Source of the DNA: Xanthomonas translucens pv. translucens DSM 18974
GTDB lineage: Bacteria > Pseudomonadota > Gammaproteobacteria > Xanthomonadales > Xanthomonadaceae
Assembly (NCBI RefSeq): GCF_000331775.1
Contig: NZ_CAPJ01000415.1
Span: forward strand, 1 to 8,349
Length of the DNA stretch: 8,349 bases
Direction of reading: 5' to 3'
Shown: piece by piece, positions 1-5,807 of the stretch
How the letters are laid out: the number at the start of each line of letters is the position of its first letter
Position numbering within the stretch: the first letter of the stretch is position 1
The notes under the pieces: model-generated
Seen by the model: only the letters and a program-made list of their open reading frames with translations
Database searches by the model: none
Told to the model about the DNA's origin: nothing
Made by a program: the position numbers and the translations under genes

Positions 1-925
1 CCAGCACCGGCAGTGCGCGCTTTTTGTTACCTGCGCTGCCCAGCGCCGGATTCAGCCGTGCGACCTGGTTGCCCTGCAGCGCCTGCTGCCGCGCCCATTC
101 GTCCAGCGCCACGCCGGCGGGCAGGGTGCGCGCCTGCAGGATCGGCACTTCGCGGTCCAGCGAGGCCATCCATTCGTCGTGGGTTTGCGCCTGCTCCAGG
201 ACACAGGCCAGCGCGTGCAGCTTCTCGACGTAGGCATAGGTGATCGGCGACAGCCCCGGCAACTTCTCCGGCTGCGCGTTCTGCGCGTTCATGCCGACCC
301 GGCGCATCGACTGCAGCACGCGGTATTCGCCGGCGTTGTAGGCCATGATCGCCAGGCGCCAGTCGCCGCCGAACATGCCGTGCAAGGTCTTCAGGTAGCG
401 CACCGCGGCGCGGGTGGAATCCACCGCGGACAGGCGCCCGTCGTAGCTGCCTTCGACCGGAACGTCGTGGTTGCGGGCGGTATCGGCGATGAACTGCCAC
501 AGCCCGGCCGGACCACCGGTGTTGCGCGCGGCGGGGCGGTAGCCGCTCTCCACGAACGGGATCAGCGCGAATTCGGTGGGCAGGTCGGCGGCACGCAGTT
601 CGTCCACCACGTAGCCGAACAGCGGCAACACGTCCTCGTCCTCGTTGGCCAGCCGCGCCGGCGCGCGCGCGAACTGCTGCTTCCAGCGCGCCTCGATGGT
701 GCCGCCGTCGCATTGCGCATCGGCCAGGCCGTCGCGGAAGCTGGCGAGGATGGCGTGGCCGTTACGGGTGGTGGCCGGCGGCAGCGCCGCGGCATCCGTC
801 GGCAGCACGTTCAGGCCGGCCACGGTCTGCTCCAGCGCCGCGCCGATCGGCGCCGCCGCGCCTGCGCAAGGGGACACCGACGCGATCGCCAGCGTCAGCG
901 CCGCCGTCAGGAACAGCGACCTCAT
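1..925 (-). CDS. mltD: Membrane-bound lytic murein transglycosylase, MltD type (3' end outside window)
   Basis: Lytic transglycosylases cleave the MurNAc-GlcNAc bond of periplasmic peptidoglycan, leaving 1,6-anhydroMurNAc ends. The visible 308 residues begin with a signal peptide (about residues 1-23, ending AGA|A). Cys20 is present but the residues before it (VSP) are a poor lipobox, so a lipoprotein anchor is doubtful. The family 1 SLT domain spans about residues 105-245. Glu126 in PFVESGYRP is the expected catalytic acid, followed by GGPAGLWQF (137-145) and AYNAGEYRV (195-203). RLNPAL near residue 290 resembles the linker before LysM repeats in MltD proteins, but any LysM domain lies outside the window. 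The ATG overlaps the gloB stop as ATGA, so translational coupling is likely and no separate promoter is needed. No internal stop was found. Assignment to the MltD subfamily rests on the domain and on the gloB neighbour. Confidence 0.9.
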   Translation of the reverse strand, partial: MRSLFLTAALTLAIASVSPCAGAAAPIGAALEQTVAGLNVLPTDAAALPPATTRNGHAILASFRDGLADAQCDGGTIEARWKQQFARAPARLANEDEDVLPLFGYVVDELRAADLPTEFALIPFVESGYRPAARNTGGPAGLWQFIADTARNHDVPVEGSYDGRLSAVDSTRAAVRYLKTLHGMFGGDWRLAIMAYNAGEYRVLQSMRRVGMNAQNAQPEKLPGLSPITYAYVEKLHALACVLEQAQTHDEWMASLDREVPILQARTLPAGVALDEWARQQALQGNQVARLNPALGSAGNKKRALPVL

Positions 926-1689
926 GCGCGAAAATCGTCTTTCCAGCGCCTCAATTCGGCGAATACTTCCACTTCGTCGCATGCGCTGCGGCCGAGCCGG
1001 GCGCCGACCGCCTGCTGGATCGCCGCAGAGGCGGTGCGCAGGAACGGATTGGTCGCCACTTCGCTGGCGAGGCTGACGGGAACAGTGGGACGGGCAGCAT
1101 GACGCATGGCCTGGACTTCCTGATGGCGCTGCCGCAAGGCTGCGTTGGTGGGATCGACCGTGACGGCGAATGCCGCATTGGCCAGGGTGTATTCGTGCCC
1201 GCAACACAGCAGCGTGGCGCCCGGAAGGGCGGCCAGCCGTTGCAGCGAACCCAACATCTGGGACGGCGTACCTTCGAACATGCGTCCACAGCCCAGGCTG
1301 AACAGGGTATCGCCGCTGAACAGATGGCCGTGGCCGACATAGGCCACATGCGAGCGGGTATGCCCGGGCACGGCAAGGGTCCGGAACTCCCATTGCAGCA
1401 CCTGGACGCCATCGTCGTCGCCGACGCGCTGGCTGGCGAACGGGATCCGCGGCTCGTCCGCCGGGGCATACACCGGCAGATCCGGCCAGCGCTCGCGCAG
1501 GGCGGCCACGCCGCCGATGTGGTCGTCGTGATGATGGGTCAGCAGCACCGCGGCCGGGTGCAGTCCCTGCGCCGCGGCTTCGAACACTGGCTCGGCCTGG
1601 CCAGGATCGACCAGTACGGCGCGACCATCCGCGGCGGCGATCGCCCAGATGTAGTTATCCTGGAATGCGGGCAGGGCGATCAGTCGCAT
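922..1689 (-). CDS. gloB: Hydroxyacylglutathione hydrolase (glyoxalase II)
   Basis: GloB hydrolyses S-D-lactoylglutathione to D-lactate and glutathione, the second step of cytosolic methylglyoxal detoxification. The 255-residue protein has the usual family length. It shows the metallo-beta-lactamase binuclear site: THHHDDH at 51-57 (His52, His54, Asp56, His57), His110 in VPGH, Asp127 in FSGDT and His165 in CGHEYT. The family motifs [12 protein letters not shown] (134-145) and TNPFLR (213-218) of the glutathione-binding half are also present. I chose the ATG at 1689 because MRLIALPAF is the conserved GloB N-terminus. An in-frame ATG at 1728 would add 13 non-conserved residues and run into the divergent gene. 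No clear Shine-Dalgarno precedes 1689. The stop overlaps the mltD start (ATGA), so the two form a unit. The start lies only 12 bases from the divergent methyltransferase start, so its promoter probably sits inside that gene. Confidence 0.96.
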   Translation of the reverse strand: MRLIALPAFQDNYIWAIAAADGRAVLVDPGQAEPVFEAAAQGLHPAAVLLTHHHDDHIGGVAALRERWPDLPVYAPADEPRIPFASQRVGDDDGVQVLQWEFRTLAVPGHTRSHVAYVGHGHLFSGDTLFSLGCGRMFEGTPSQMLGSLQRLAALPGATLLCCGHEYTLANAAFAVTVDPTNAALRQRHQEVQAMRHAARPTVPVSLASEVATNPFLRTASAAIQQAVGARLGRSACDEVEVFAELRRWKDDFRA

Positions 1690-1694
1690 AGAAT
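1689..1694 (+). promoter_or_regulatory. Possible -10 element of the YafS-like methyltransferase
   Basis: TAGAAT matches the sigma-70 -10 consensus at five of six positions. Its last base lies 8 bases before the A of the methyltransferase ATG, which would place transcription start at or next to the start codon and give a leaderless message. No convincing -35 box is visible at 16-18 bases upstream, so this is a weak call. Confidence 0.3.
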
Positions 1695-1701
1695 TGGAAC
1701 C

Positions 1702-2361
1702 ATGCCTGCCGCCTCGCTCCCCCGTCAAGCCGCCGTCTCATCCTGGTTTGATACGGCGGTGGCGCAGCAACTGCTCCAGGCCGAGCAGCCATTGATCCTG
1801 GATGCCTTGCTCGGACGCCCTGCGCAGCCCTGGTTGTGGCTGGCGCCGGTGCCGTTCGCGCCGCTGGCGCGCGAGCTGCCGGGGCGCGGCGTGCGCCTGC
1901 ACCGCACCGCGCGCGGCTATGCCGGCGACCTGGTATGCACGTTGCCGCTGCCGCTGCCCTCGGAAAGCGTCAATGCGATCGTGCTGCAGCACGTGCTCGG
2001 TGCCGACGCCGCGGCGCTGCTGGAGGAATGCGAGCGGGTGCTGCTACCGGGCGGCCGGATCTGGCTGTTCGCGCTCAATGCGGTGAGCCCGTACCGGCTG
2101 CGCTGGCGTCGGCAGGGATTGCTGGCGCGGCCGCCCGGCAGCTGGCGCGGGTTGCTGCAGCAGGTCGGGCTGCCGTGCACCGAGCCGTTGCGCTACCTGG
2201 GGCCGGTCTGGCCGACCCGCGGCGGGGTCGGCCCGGCGACCTCCGGCGCGCCGCTGCGCGCGGTGTGCCTGCTGCAGGCGGAGAAACGCACCGCCGCCGG
2301 CATCGGCCCCATTCCGCTGCGCGCGCCGGTACGCTGGCGCGGTTCGACCGCTTCCATCTGA
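1702..2361 (+). CDS. YafS-like class I SAM-dependent methyltransferase (putative)
   Basis: A 219-residue protein with the later half of a class I (Methyltransf_11-like) Rossmann methyltransferase: [15 protein letters not shown] (85-99) resembles the strand-4 region and [20 protein letters not shown] (106-125) the helix plus strand-5 region. The glycine-rich SAM motif expected near residues 44-54 is not recognisable: [11 protein letters not shown] stands where LxxGxGxG would be, so SAM binding is unproven. Its position between gloB and rnhA-dnaQ matches E. coli yafS, of unknown substrate, and this ortholog call is by context. The ATG at 1702 was chosen because the reading frame upstream is antisense to gloB, and because GGAA occurs just before it. 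It is followed after 13 bases by rnhA and probably heads a plus-strand operon. Confidence 0.75.
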   Translation: MPAASLPRQAAVSSWFDTAVAQQLLQAEQPLILDALLGRPAQPWLWLAPVPFAPLARELPGRGVRLHRTARGYAGDLVCTLPLPLPSESVNAIVLQHVLGADAAALLEECERVLLPGGRIWLFALNAVSPYRLRWRRQGLLARPPGSWRGLLQQVGLPCTEPLRYLGPVWPTRGGVGPATSGAPLRAVCLLQAEKRTAAGIGPIPLRAPVRWRGSTASI

Positions 2362-2374
2362 TTTCTGGACGTAT

Positions 2375-2833
2375 ATGAAGACTGTTGATATCCATACCGA
2401 CGGCGCCTGCCTCGGCAATCCCGGCCCCGGTGGCTGGGCCGCGCTGCTGCGCTACAAGGGCCTGGAGCGCGAAGTGGCCGGCGCCGAGGCCCACACCACC
2501 AACAACCGCATGGAGCTGATGGCGGCGATCATGGCGCTGGAGACGCTCAGCGAGCCGTGCCAAATCGTGCTGCACACCGATTCGCAGTACGTGCGCCAGG
2601 GCATCACCGAATGGATGCCGGGCTGGGTGCGGCGGCAGTGGAAGACCGCCGGCGGCGACCCGGTCAAGAACCGCGACCTGTGGGAGCGGCTGCATGCCGC
2701 CGCGCAGCGGCACACCATCGACTGGCGCTGGGTCAAGGGCCATAGCGGCGATCCGGACAACGAGCGGGTCGACGTGCTGGCGCGCAACCAGGCGCTGCGG
2801 GTACGCGCCGGCGGCACCGCGGTCGCGTCCTGA
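2375..2833 (+). CDS. rnhA: Ribonuclease HI
   Basis: RNase HI cuts the RNA strand of RNA-DNA hybrids, removing R-loops and helping primer removal. The 152-residue protein is very close to the E. coli length (155). The two-metal active site is complete: Asp9 in [14 protein letters not shown], Glu47 in NNRMEL, Asp69 in HTDSQYV, with His123 in VKGHSG and Asp133 in NERVDVLA. The basic hybrid-binding region is also visible at about residues 75-100 ([23 protein letters not shown]). The ATG at 2375 starts directly before the first beta strand, as in the family. It follows the methyltransferase by 13 bases and precedes dnaQ by 32 bases on the same strand, so co-transcription is likely. In E. coli rnhA and dnaQ are adjacent but divergent; here they are co-directional. 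Confidence 0.98.
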   Translation: MKTVDIHTDGACLGNPGPGGWAALLRYKGLEREVAGAEAHTTNNRMELMAAIMALETLSEPCQIVLHTDSQYVRQGITEWMPGWVRRQWKTAGGDPVKNRDLWERLHAAAQRHTIDWRWVKGHSGDPDNERVDVLARNQALRVRAGGTAVAS

Positions 2834-2865
2834 TTTCTTCCACGCCTCATCCTGCAGCGAGCCAC

Positions 2866-3606
2866 ATGCGTCAGATCATCCTCGATACCGAAACCACCGG
2901 CCTGGAATGGAAGAAGGGCAACCGCGTCGTCGAAATCGGTGCGGTGGAACTGCTAAAGCGCCGCCCCAGCGGGCGCAACTTCCACCGCTACCTGCGCCCG
3001 GACTGCGACTTCGAACCCGGTGCGCAGGAGGTCACTGGCCTGACCCTGGAGTTCCTCGCCGACAAGCCGGAGTTCCGTGAGGTGGTGGACGAGTTCCTGG
3101 CGTTCATCGACGGCGCCGAGCTGATCATTCACAACGCCTCGTTCGACCTGGGCTTTCTCGACAACGAACTGTCGCTGCTGGGCGCGTCCTACGGGCGCAT
3201 CCTCGACCGCGCCACGGTCATCGACACCCTGCTGATGGCGCGCGAGCGCTTCCCGGGCCAGCGCAATTCGCTGGACGCGCTGTGCAAGCGGCTGGGCGTG
3301 GACAACGCGCACCGGCAGTTGCACGGCGCGCTGCTCGATGCGCAGATCCTCAGCGAGGTGTATATCGCGCTGACCTCGGGCCAGGAGGAAATCGGTTTCG
3401 CCCTGGCCGACGAGCGCGGCAGCCATGCCCACGGACAGCGTGTCGCGTTCGACATGGCGACGCTGCTGCCGCGGCCGCGGGTGCTGCCCACGGCATCGGA
3501 GCTGGATGCGCACCAGGCGCGTCTGGAAAAGCTGCGCAAGAAGGCCGGGCGTGCAGTGTGGGACGCCGCCGAGCCGGTGGTGCTGGCCGACGCCGTGGCG
3601 GGTTGA
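2866..3606 (+). CDS. dnaQ: DNA polymerase III epsilon subunit (3'-5' proofreading exonuclease)
   Basis: DnaQ is the proofreading exonuclease of the replicative polymerase core. This 246-residue protein matches the usual length. The DEDDh active site is intact: Asp7 and Glu9 in DTETTG (Exo I), Asp94 in HNASFDLGFLDNE (Exo II), and His153 with Asp158 in HGALLDA (Exo III). After the nuclease domain QEEIGF (173-178) aligns with the weak beta-clamp-binding motif of E. coli epsilon (QTSMAF). The C-terminal LDAHQARLEKLRKKAG (213-228) and VW resemble the segment that binds the alpha subunit. It lies 32 bases after rnhA. No strong Shine-Dalgarno is visible; GCGAG ten bases upstream is the best candidate. 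A hairpin-rich spacer follows and may end the transcript. Confidence 0.98.
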   Translation: MRQIILDTETTGLEWKKGNRVVEIGAVELLKRRPSGRNFHRYLRPDCDFEPGAQEVTGLTLEFLADKPEFREVVDEFLAFIDGAELIIHNASFDLGFLDNELSLLGASYGRILDRATVIDTLLMARERFPGQRNSLDALCKRLGVDNAHRQLHGALLDAQILSEVYIALTSGQEEIGFALADERGSHAHGQRVAFDMATLLPRPRVLPTASELDAHQARLEKLRKKAGRAVWDAAEPVVLADAVAG

Positions 3607-3670
3607 GTGGCGCCTGGTCCAGCAGACGATCGTTCGCTGGCGCCGCTTCGGGCGTGACCGCGCTCACTCC

Positions 3671-3692
3671 CGGCGCCGCCAGCGTGGCGCCG
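3671..3692. repeat. Inverted repeat in the dnaQ/PP2C convergent spacer
   Basis: A perfect 7-bp inverted repeat (CGGCGCC ... GGCGCCG) with an 8-base loop lies 65 bases after the dnaQ stop. No T-run follows on either strand, so it may be an RNA 3'-end structure rather than a classical terminator. Confidence 0.5.
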
Positions 3693-3699
3693 CGAACTG

Positions 3700-3719
3700 T
3701 GCCTGCCTGCCTGCCTGCC
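3700..3719 (+). repeat. TGCC tetranucleotide repeat, five units
   Basis: Five perfect tandem copies of TGCC run into the left arm of the adjacent hairpin (3713-3737). The tract is non-coding, in the spacer between convergent dnaQ and PP2C genes. Confidence 0.9.
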
Positions 3720-3737
3720 GGCCGCGGCCCGGCAGGC
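3713..3737. terminator. Possible bidirectional terminator hairpin between dnaQ and PP2C
   Basis: A perfect 9-bp stem (GCCTGCCGG / CCGGCAGGC) with a 7-base loop CCGCGGC sits between the convergent stops at 3606 and 3770. The stem is very GC-rich and could stop or stabilise transcripts from both sides. The lack of a T-tract on either strand makes intrinsic termination uncertain. Confidence 0.4.
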
Positions 3738-3767
3738 GTCGGCAGGCGCAGGCGGCGGCGCATCGGC

Positions 3768-4472
3768 TCAGTGGCAGCGCACCAGGATCGCGGTGATGTT
3801 GTCCGAGCCGCCGCCGTCCAGCGCCGCGGCCACCAGCGTGTCCACGCATTCCTGTGCGCTGCAGTCGTCGTGGCCGAGCGTGGCGGCGATGCCGGGGTCG
3901 TCCACTTCCTCGGTCAGCCCGTCGCTGCACAGCAGCAACTGCATGCCCGGGCGCAGTTCGCCGGTCATCGTGGCTACGTTGAGATGCAGCGGGTCGGTGA
4001 CGCCCAGCGCCTGGGTGACCACGTTGCGGTGCGGGTGCGCGCGCGCCTGCTCGGCGGTCAGCGCGCCCTGTGCGATCAACTCCTGCACGTAGCTGTGATC
4101 CTGGCTGAGCTGGGCCAGCTTGCCGTCGCGCCACAGGTAGGCGCGGCTGTCGCCGACCCAGGCCACTTCGAAGCGGTTGCCCTGCACGCGCGCGGCGACC
4201 ACGGTGGTGCCCATCGGCAAGCTGTCGTTGCGCCGCCGCGAGGCGCGGATGATCTCTTCGTCGGCGATGCGGATCGCCTGCGTCAGCGCCGTGCCGCCGC
4301 GCACCTCGCGGACGATGGCCTCGCGCGCCAGCGCGCTGGCGACCTCGCCGCAGGCATGGCCTCCCATGCCGTCGGCGACCAGCCACAGGCCGAGCTCGTT
4401 GTCGCCGTAATAGGTGTCCTCATTGAGGTCGCGGCGCAGGCCGACGTGGGTGAGGTGTCCGAATTCGATCAT
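3768..4472 (-). CDS. PP2C-family serine/threonine protein phosphatase
   Basis: A metal-dependent phosphatase that removes phosphate from Ser/Thr of proteins in the cytosol. The 234-residue chain is one compact PP2C domain, the size of bacterial Stp/PrpC enzymes, with no membrane segment or extra domain. Motifs in order: RRDLNED (13-19), LVADGMGGH (31-39, metal ligand Asp34), MGTTVVAA (87-94), VAWVGDSRAY (103-112), LSQDHS (122-127), LLLCSDGLTE (179-188, Asp184) and GGSDNIT (221-227, Asp224). All expected metal-binding aspartates are present. I chose the ATG at 4472 because MIEFGHLTHVG matches the usual family N-terminus; an in-frame ATG at 4505 adds 11 residues without family similarity. Neither start has a clear Shine-Dalgarno. 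No Ser/Thr kinase or FHA protein lies nearby, so its substrate cannot be inferred. Its stop faces dnaQ across a hairpin-rich spacer. Confidence 0.93.
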   Translation of the reverse strand: MIEFGHLTHVGLRRDLNEDTYYGDNELGLWLVADGMGGHACGEVASALAREAIVREVRGGTALTQAIRIADEEIIRASRRRNDSLPMGTTVVAARVQGNRFEVAWVGDSRAYLWRDGKLAQLSQDHSYVQELIAQGALTAEQARAHPHRNVVTQALGVTDPLHLNVATMTGELRPGMQLLLCSDGLTEEVDDPGIAATLGHDDCSAQECVDTLVAAALDGGGSDNITAILVRCH

Positions 4473-4514
4473 TGCGTGCCCGCGGCCGGCCTGGCGTCCT
4501 GTCATTCAAACGGC

Positions 4515-4543
4515 ATCATCGCGGCCCAGCGGACATCAGGCAA
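4515..4543 (-). promoter_or_regulatory. Candidate sigma-70 promoter of the PP2C gene
   Basis: Reading the minus strand, TTGCCT (4543-4538) and GATGAT (4520-4515) are separated by exactly 17 bases; each matches its consensus at four of six positions. Transcription would begin near 4508, about 36 bases before the chosen ATG, which also favours the 4472 start over 4505. The match is modest. Confidence 0.35.
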
Positions 4544-4609
4544 TCGTCGGCCGTGCCGCGGAGCAGGCGGGGTTCATGGCGGTACGGCCGCTGCCGGGCG
4601 ACGCGGCGC

Positions 4610-4638
4610 TTGTCCGCGCGCGGCGGGAACCGTATGAT
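4610..4638 (+). promoter_or_regulatory. Sigma-70 promoter of tRNA-Ser(CGA)
   Basis: TTGTCC (4610-4615, four of six) and TATGAT (4633-4638, five of six) are separated by the ideal 17 bases. Start of transcription would be near 4645, about 23 bases before the mature tRNA. The downstream GC-rich stretch is of the kind found at stringently controlled stable-RNA promoters. Confidence 0.7.
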
Positions 4639-4644
4639 GCACTC

Positions 4645-4660
4645 CCCCGGTCCGCCGGGG
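4645..4660 (+). repeat. Hairpin in the tRNA-Ser precursor leader
   Basis: CCCCGG and CCGGGG form a perfect 6-bp stem with a TCCG loop, between the predicted transcription start and the mature tRNA 5' end at 4668. It would lie at the 5' end of the precursor and could protect or guide 5' processing by RNase P; that role is inference. Confidence 0.6.
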
Positions 4661-4667
4661 ACAACCC

Positions 4668-4758
4668 GGGAAGGTGGCAGAGCGGTTGAATGTACCTGAC
4701 TCGAAATCAGGCAGGCGTTTATAGCGCCTCGGGGGTTCGAATCCCCCCCTTCCCGCCA
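4668..4758 (+). tRNA. tRNA-Ser (anticodon CGA)
   Basis: A full class II tRNA with 3' CCA encoded. The acceptor stem GGGAAGG (4668-4674) pairs with CCTTCCC (4748-4754), followed by discriminator G and CCA. The D arm contains AGCGGTTGAA, typical of serine tRNAs. The anticodon stem CCTGA/TCAGG encloses loop CTCGAAA, giving anticodon CGA, which reads UCG codons, common in GC-rich genomes. The long variable arm (AGGCG/CGCCT stem) and the T arm GGGGG-TTCGAAT-CCCCC are intact. It stands alone with its own promoter and terminator. Confidence 0.97.
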
Positions 4759-4768
4759 GTTTTCGCAG

Positions 4769-4797
4769 AAGGCCCCGTCAGGGGCCTTTTTGTTTTT
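4769..4797 (+). terminator. Rho-independent terminator after tRNA-Ser
   Basis: AAGGCCCC and GGGGCCTT form a perfect 8-bp stem with loop GTCA, followed by a T-rich tail (TTTGTTTTT). It lies 10 bases after the tRNA CCA end and is the only textbook intrinsic terminator in the window. Confidence 0.92.
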
Positions 4798-4844
4798 GAC
4801 GGTCGCGGCCACGCCGCGCCGACATGGCTTTAAGGCCGGCTCGC

Positions 4845-4850
4845 TACACT
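4845..4850 (+). promoter_or_regulatory. Possible -10 element of the DUF6165 gene
   Basis: TACACT preceded by GC, four of six matches to the -10 consensus, 28 bases before the start codon. It would give a leader of about 20 bases. No good -35 box is seen. A TTGACG at 4796-4801 is too far away to pair with it. Confidence 0.3.
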
Positions 4851-4878
4851 TTCCTTCAACTCTCGCCTGGGTGTGCCC

Positions 4879-5283
4879 ATGTCCGAAATCCTCGTCCCCG
4901 TGTCCTTCGGCGAACTGCTCGACAAGATCGCCATCCTGCAGATCAAGTCCGAGCGCATCGGCGATGCGGCCAAGCTGGCCAACGTGCGCGCGGAGCTGTC
5001 GGCGCTGGAAAGGACCTGGATGGCGCATCCGGCCGCCAGCGGCGACGTCGCCCGCCTGCGCTTGGAACTGAAGGCGGTCAACGAGCGCCTATGGGGGATC
5101 GAGGACGAAATCCGGATCAAGGAGAAGGCGCAGGCTTTCGACGAGGAATTCATCAAGCTCGCGCGCAGCGTTTACTACGAAAACGACGAACGCGCGCGGA
5201 TCAAGAAGGAGATCAACCTGGCGCTGGGTTCCAGCTACGTCGAAGAGAAGTCCTACCAGGACTACCGCGGCGCGGCGTCCTGA
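4879..5283 (+). CDS. DUF6165 family protein, function unknown
   Basis: A 134-residue soluble protein without signal peptide or membrane segment. The N-terminus contains VPVSFGELLDKIAILQIKSERI, which I recognise as the conserved start of proteins labelled DUF6165, often found beside LPS or glycosyltransferase genes. The rest is rich in charged residues and predicted helical, with a likely coiled coil over about residues 15-60 and 65-115. No catalytic motif is apparent. The ATG at 4879 fits the family start; a GTG two codons upstream is less likely. A weak GGGTG precedes it. Its neighbours are a tRNA with its own terminator upstream and, downstream, a converging broken DUF2798 gene, so it is probably transcribed alone. 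The proximity of GT9 and kdkA genes suggests, but does not show, a cell-envelope role. Confidence 0.85.
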   Translation: MSEILVPVSFGELLDKIAILQIKSERIGDAAKLANVRAELSALERTWMAHPAASGDVARLRLELKAVNERLWGIEDEIRIKEKAQAFDEEFIKLARSVYYENDERARIKKEINLALGSSYVEEKSYQDYRGAAS

Positions 5284-5293
5284 GCGAAAAGTC

Positions 5294-5315
5294 CGGGAGG
5301 CTTGAGCGCCTCCCG
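5294..5315 (-). terminator. Hairpin between converging DUF6165 and DUF2798 genes, likely terminator
   Basis: An 8-bp perfect stem (CGGGAGGC / GCCTCCCG) with a 6-base loop starts 11 bases after the DUF6165 stop. In minus-strand orientation it is followed by GGACTTTTCGC, a short T-run, so it suits termination of the DUF2798 transcript better. On the plus strand no T-run follows. Confidence 0.5.
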
Positions 5316-5318
5316 CAG

Positions 5319-5334
5319 TGGCCCATGCGGGCCA
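5319..5334. repeat. Second inverted repeat in the same spacer
   Basis: TGGCCC and GGGCCA form a perfect 6-bp stem with a 4-base loop, 4 bases from the preceding hairpin. It may add to termination or to 3'-end stability on either strand. Confidence 0.45.
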
Positions 5335-5346
5335 GGGCAGGTCGGA

Positions 5347-5604
5347 TCAGGCGCGGGCGACCAGGATGCCGGTCAGCTGGCGCACCAGCGGCAATGCCAG
5401 CAGTAGTGTGGGAAAGGCGATCAGCAACGACAACGCCCAGGCACCCAGTCAGAGCGAGTACACGCCCTGCGCCAGGCCGACCGTGCGCAGCGTACTGATC
5501 ATCGAAACCACGCAGGTCATCAGGATCGACAACAACAGCGGCATCACCCAGCCGGCATGGCGGGAATGCAGCTTGCGCGGGAAAAACCGAGGGGAACTGG
5601 ACAT
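5347..5604 (-). pseudogene. DUF2798 small membrane protein gene, broken by one in-frame TGA
   Basis: Read through, this is an 85-codon gene for a small two-helix inner-membrane protein that I recognise as DUF2798-like; function unknown. The ATG at 5604 has a good Shine-Dalgarno, GGAG eight bases upstream. The first half (51 codons) includes transmembrane helix 1 (about 18-38: WVMPLLLSILMTCVVSMI). Codon 52 is TGA (5451-5449), after which the same frame continues LGAWALSLLIAFPTLLLALP (helix 2) and ends at a TGA at 5349-5347. Family members typically read LWLGAW here, so the stop replaces a Trp: TGG to TGA, one C-to-T change on the plus strand at 5449. There is no frameshift and no other stop. 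Either a recent nonsense mutation, a sequencing error, or, least likely, programmed readthrough explains it. If made, the product would be a 51-residue one-helix peptide. Confidence 0.8.
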
Positions 5605-5807
5605 GGTGCGAACTCCGTAAGCCGGTCGAAGCAAAGGCGCTACCCGTGGGCGCCTGGGCGCTGACGCGAAACGGCCCCGGACGAATCCGGCGCGGTTGGC
5701 GCGTTGCTTGACGTTAAACGCTTACGGCGGCGTCCGCAGACCGAAGGTGTGGCGAGCACGCACGCAGGCCCACGGTAAGGCCACGCTCGGCCCGCGCACA
5801 AGCCGGC
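5605..5807. other. Spacer between the GT9 gene and the DUF2798 pseudogene
   Basis: About 200 bases without a supported gene. It holds the DUF2798 Shine-Dalgarno (5613-5616, minus strand), a small hairpin CCGGA-CGAA-TCCGG (5677-5690), and a 9-base odd palindrome CGTTAAACG (5712-5720) just after a TTGACG. A 10-base palindrome AAGCCGGCTT (5800-5809) overlaps the GT9 stop codon. No convincing promoter for the DUF2798 gene was found, though it probably lies here. Confidence 0.5.
5613..5616 (-). promoter_or_regulatory. Shine-Dalgarno of the DUF2798 pseudogene
   Basis: GGAG on the minus strand, eight bases before the ATG at 5604, within TACGGAG. It is the clearest ribosome site in the window and fixes the start at 5604 rather than the in-frame ATG at 5634. 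Confidence 0.7.

Noticed and set aside
179..1102. Long plus-strand open frame (307 codons) opposite mltD
   Set aside because: It is antisense to a well-supported transglycosylase, with Arg/Gly/Ala/Gln-rich composition and no recognisable motif; such frames are common in GC-rich DNA.
3282..4637. 451-codon plus-strand open frame spanning the end of dnaQ, the spacer and the PP2C gene
   Set aside because: It overlaps two solid genes in other frames, and its composition is that of a codon-position shadow.
4668..4758. tRNA-Ser as an integration site of a mobile element
   Set aside because: No integrase, phage gene or second copy of the tRNA 3' end is present; the downstream terminator and genes look native.
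5318..5620. 100-codon plus-strand frame over the DUF2798 remains
   Set aside because: It is antisense to the recognisable DUF2798 sequence and has no Shine-Dalgarno or domain.
5708..5713. TTGACG as a plus-strand -35 box
   Set aside because: No -10 box at 16-18 bases and no plus-strand gene follows for more than 1 kb.
5615..5727. 8-bp inverted pair CCGTAAGC (5615-5622) and GCTTACGG (5720-5727) as ends of a small mobile element
   Set aside because: Too short, no target duplication, and no further terminal similarity; likely chance.
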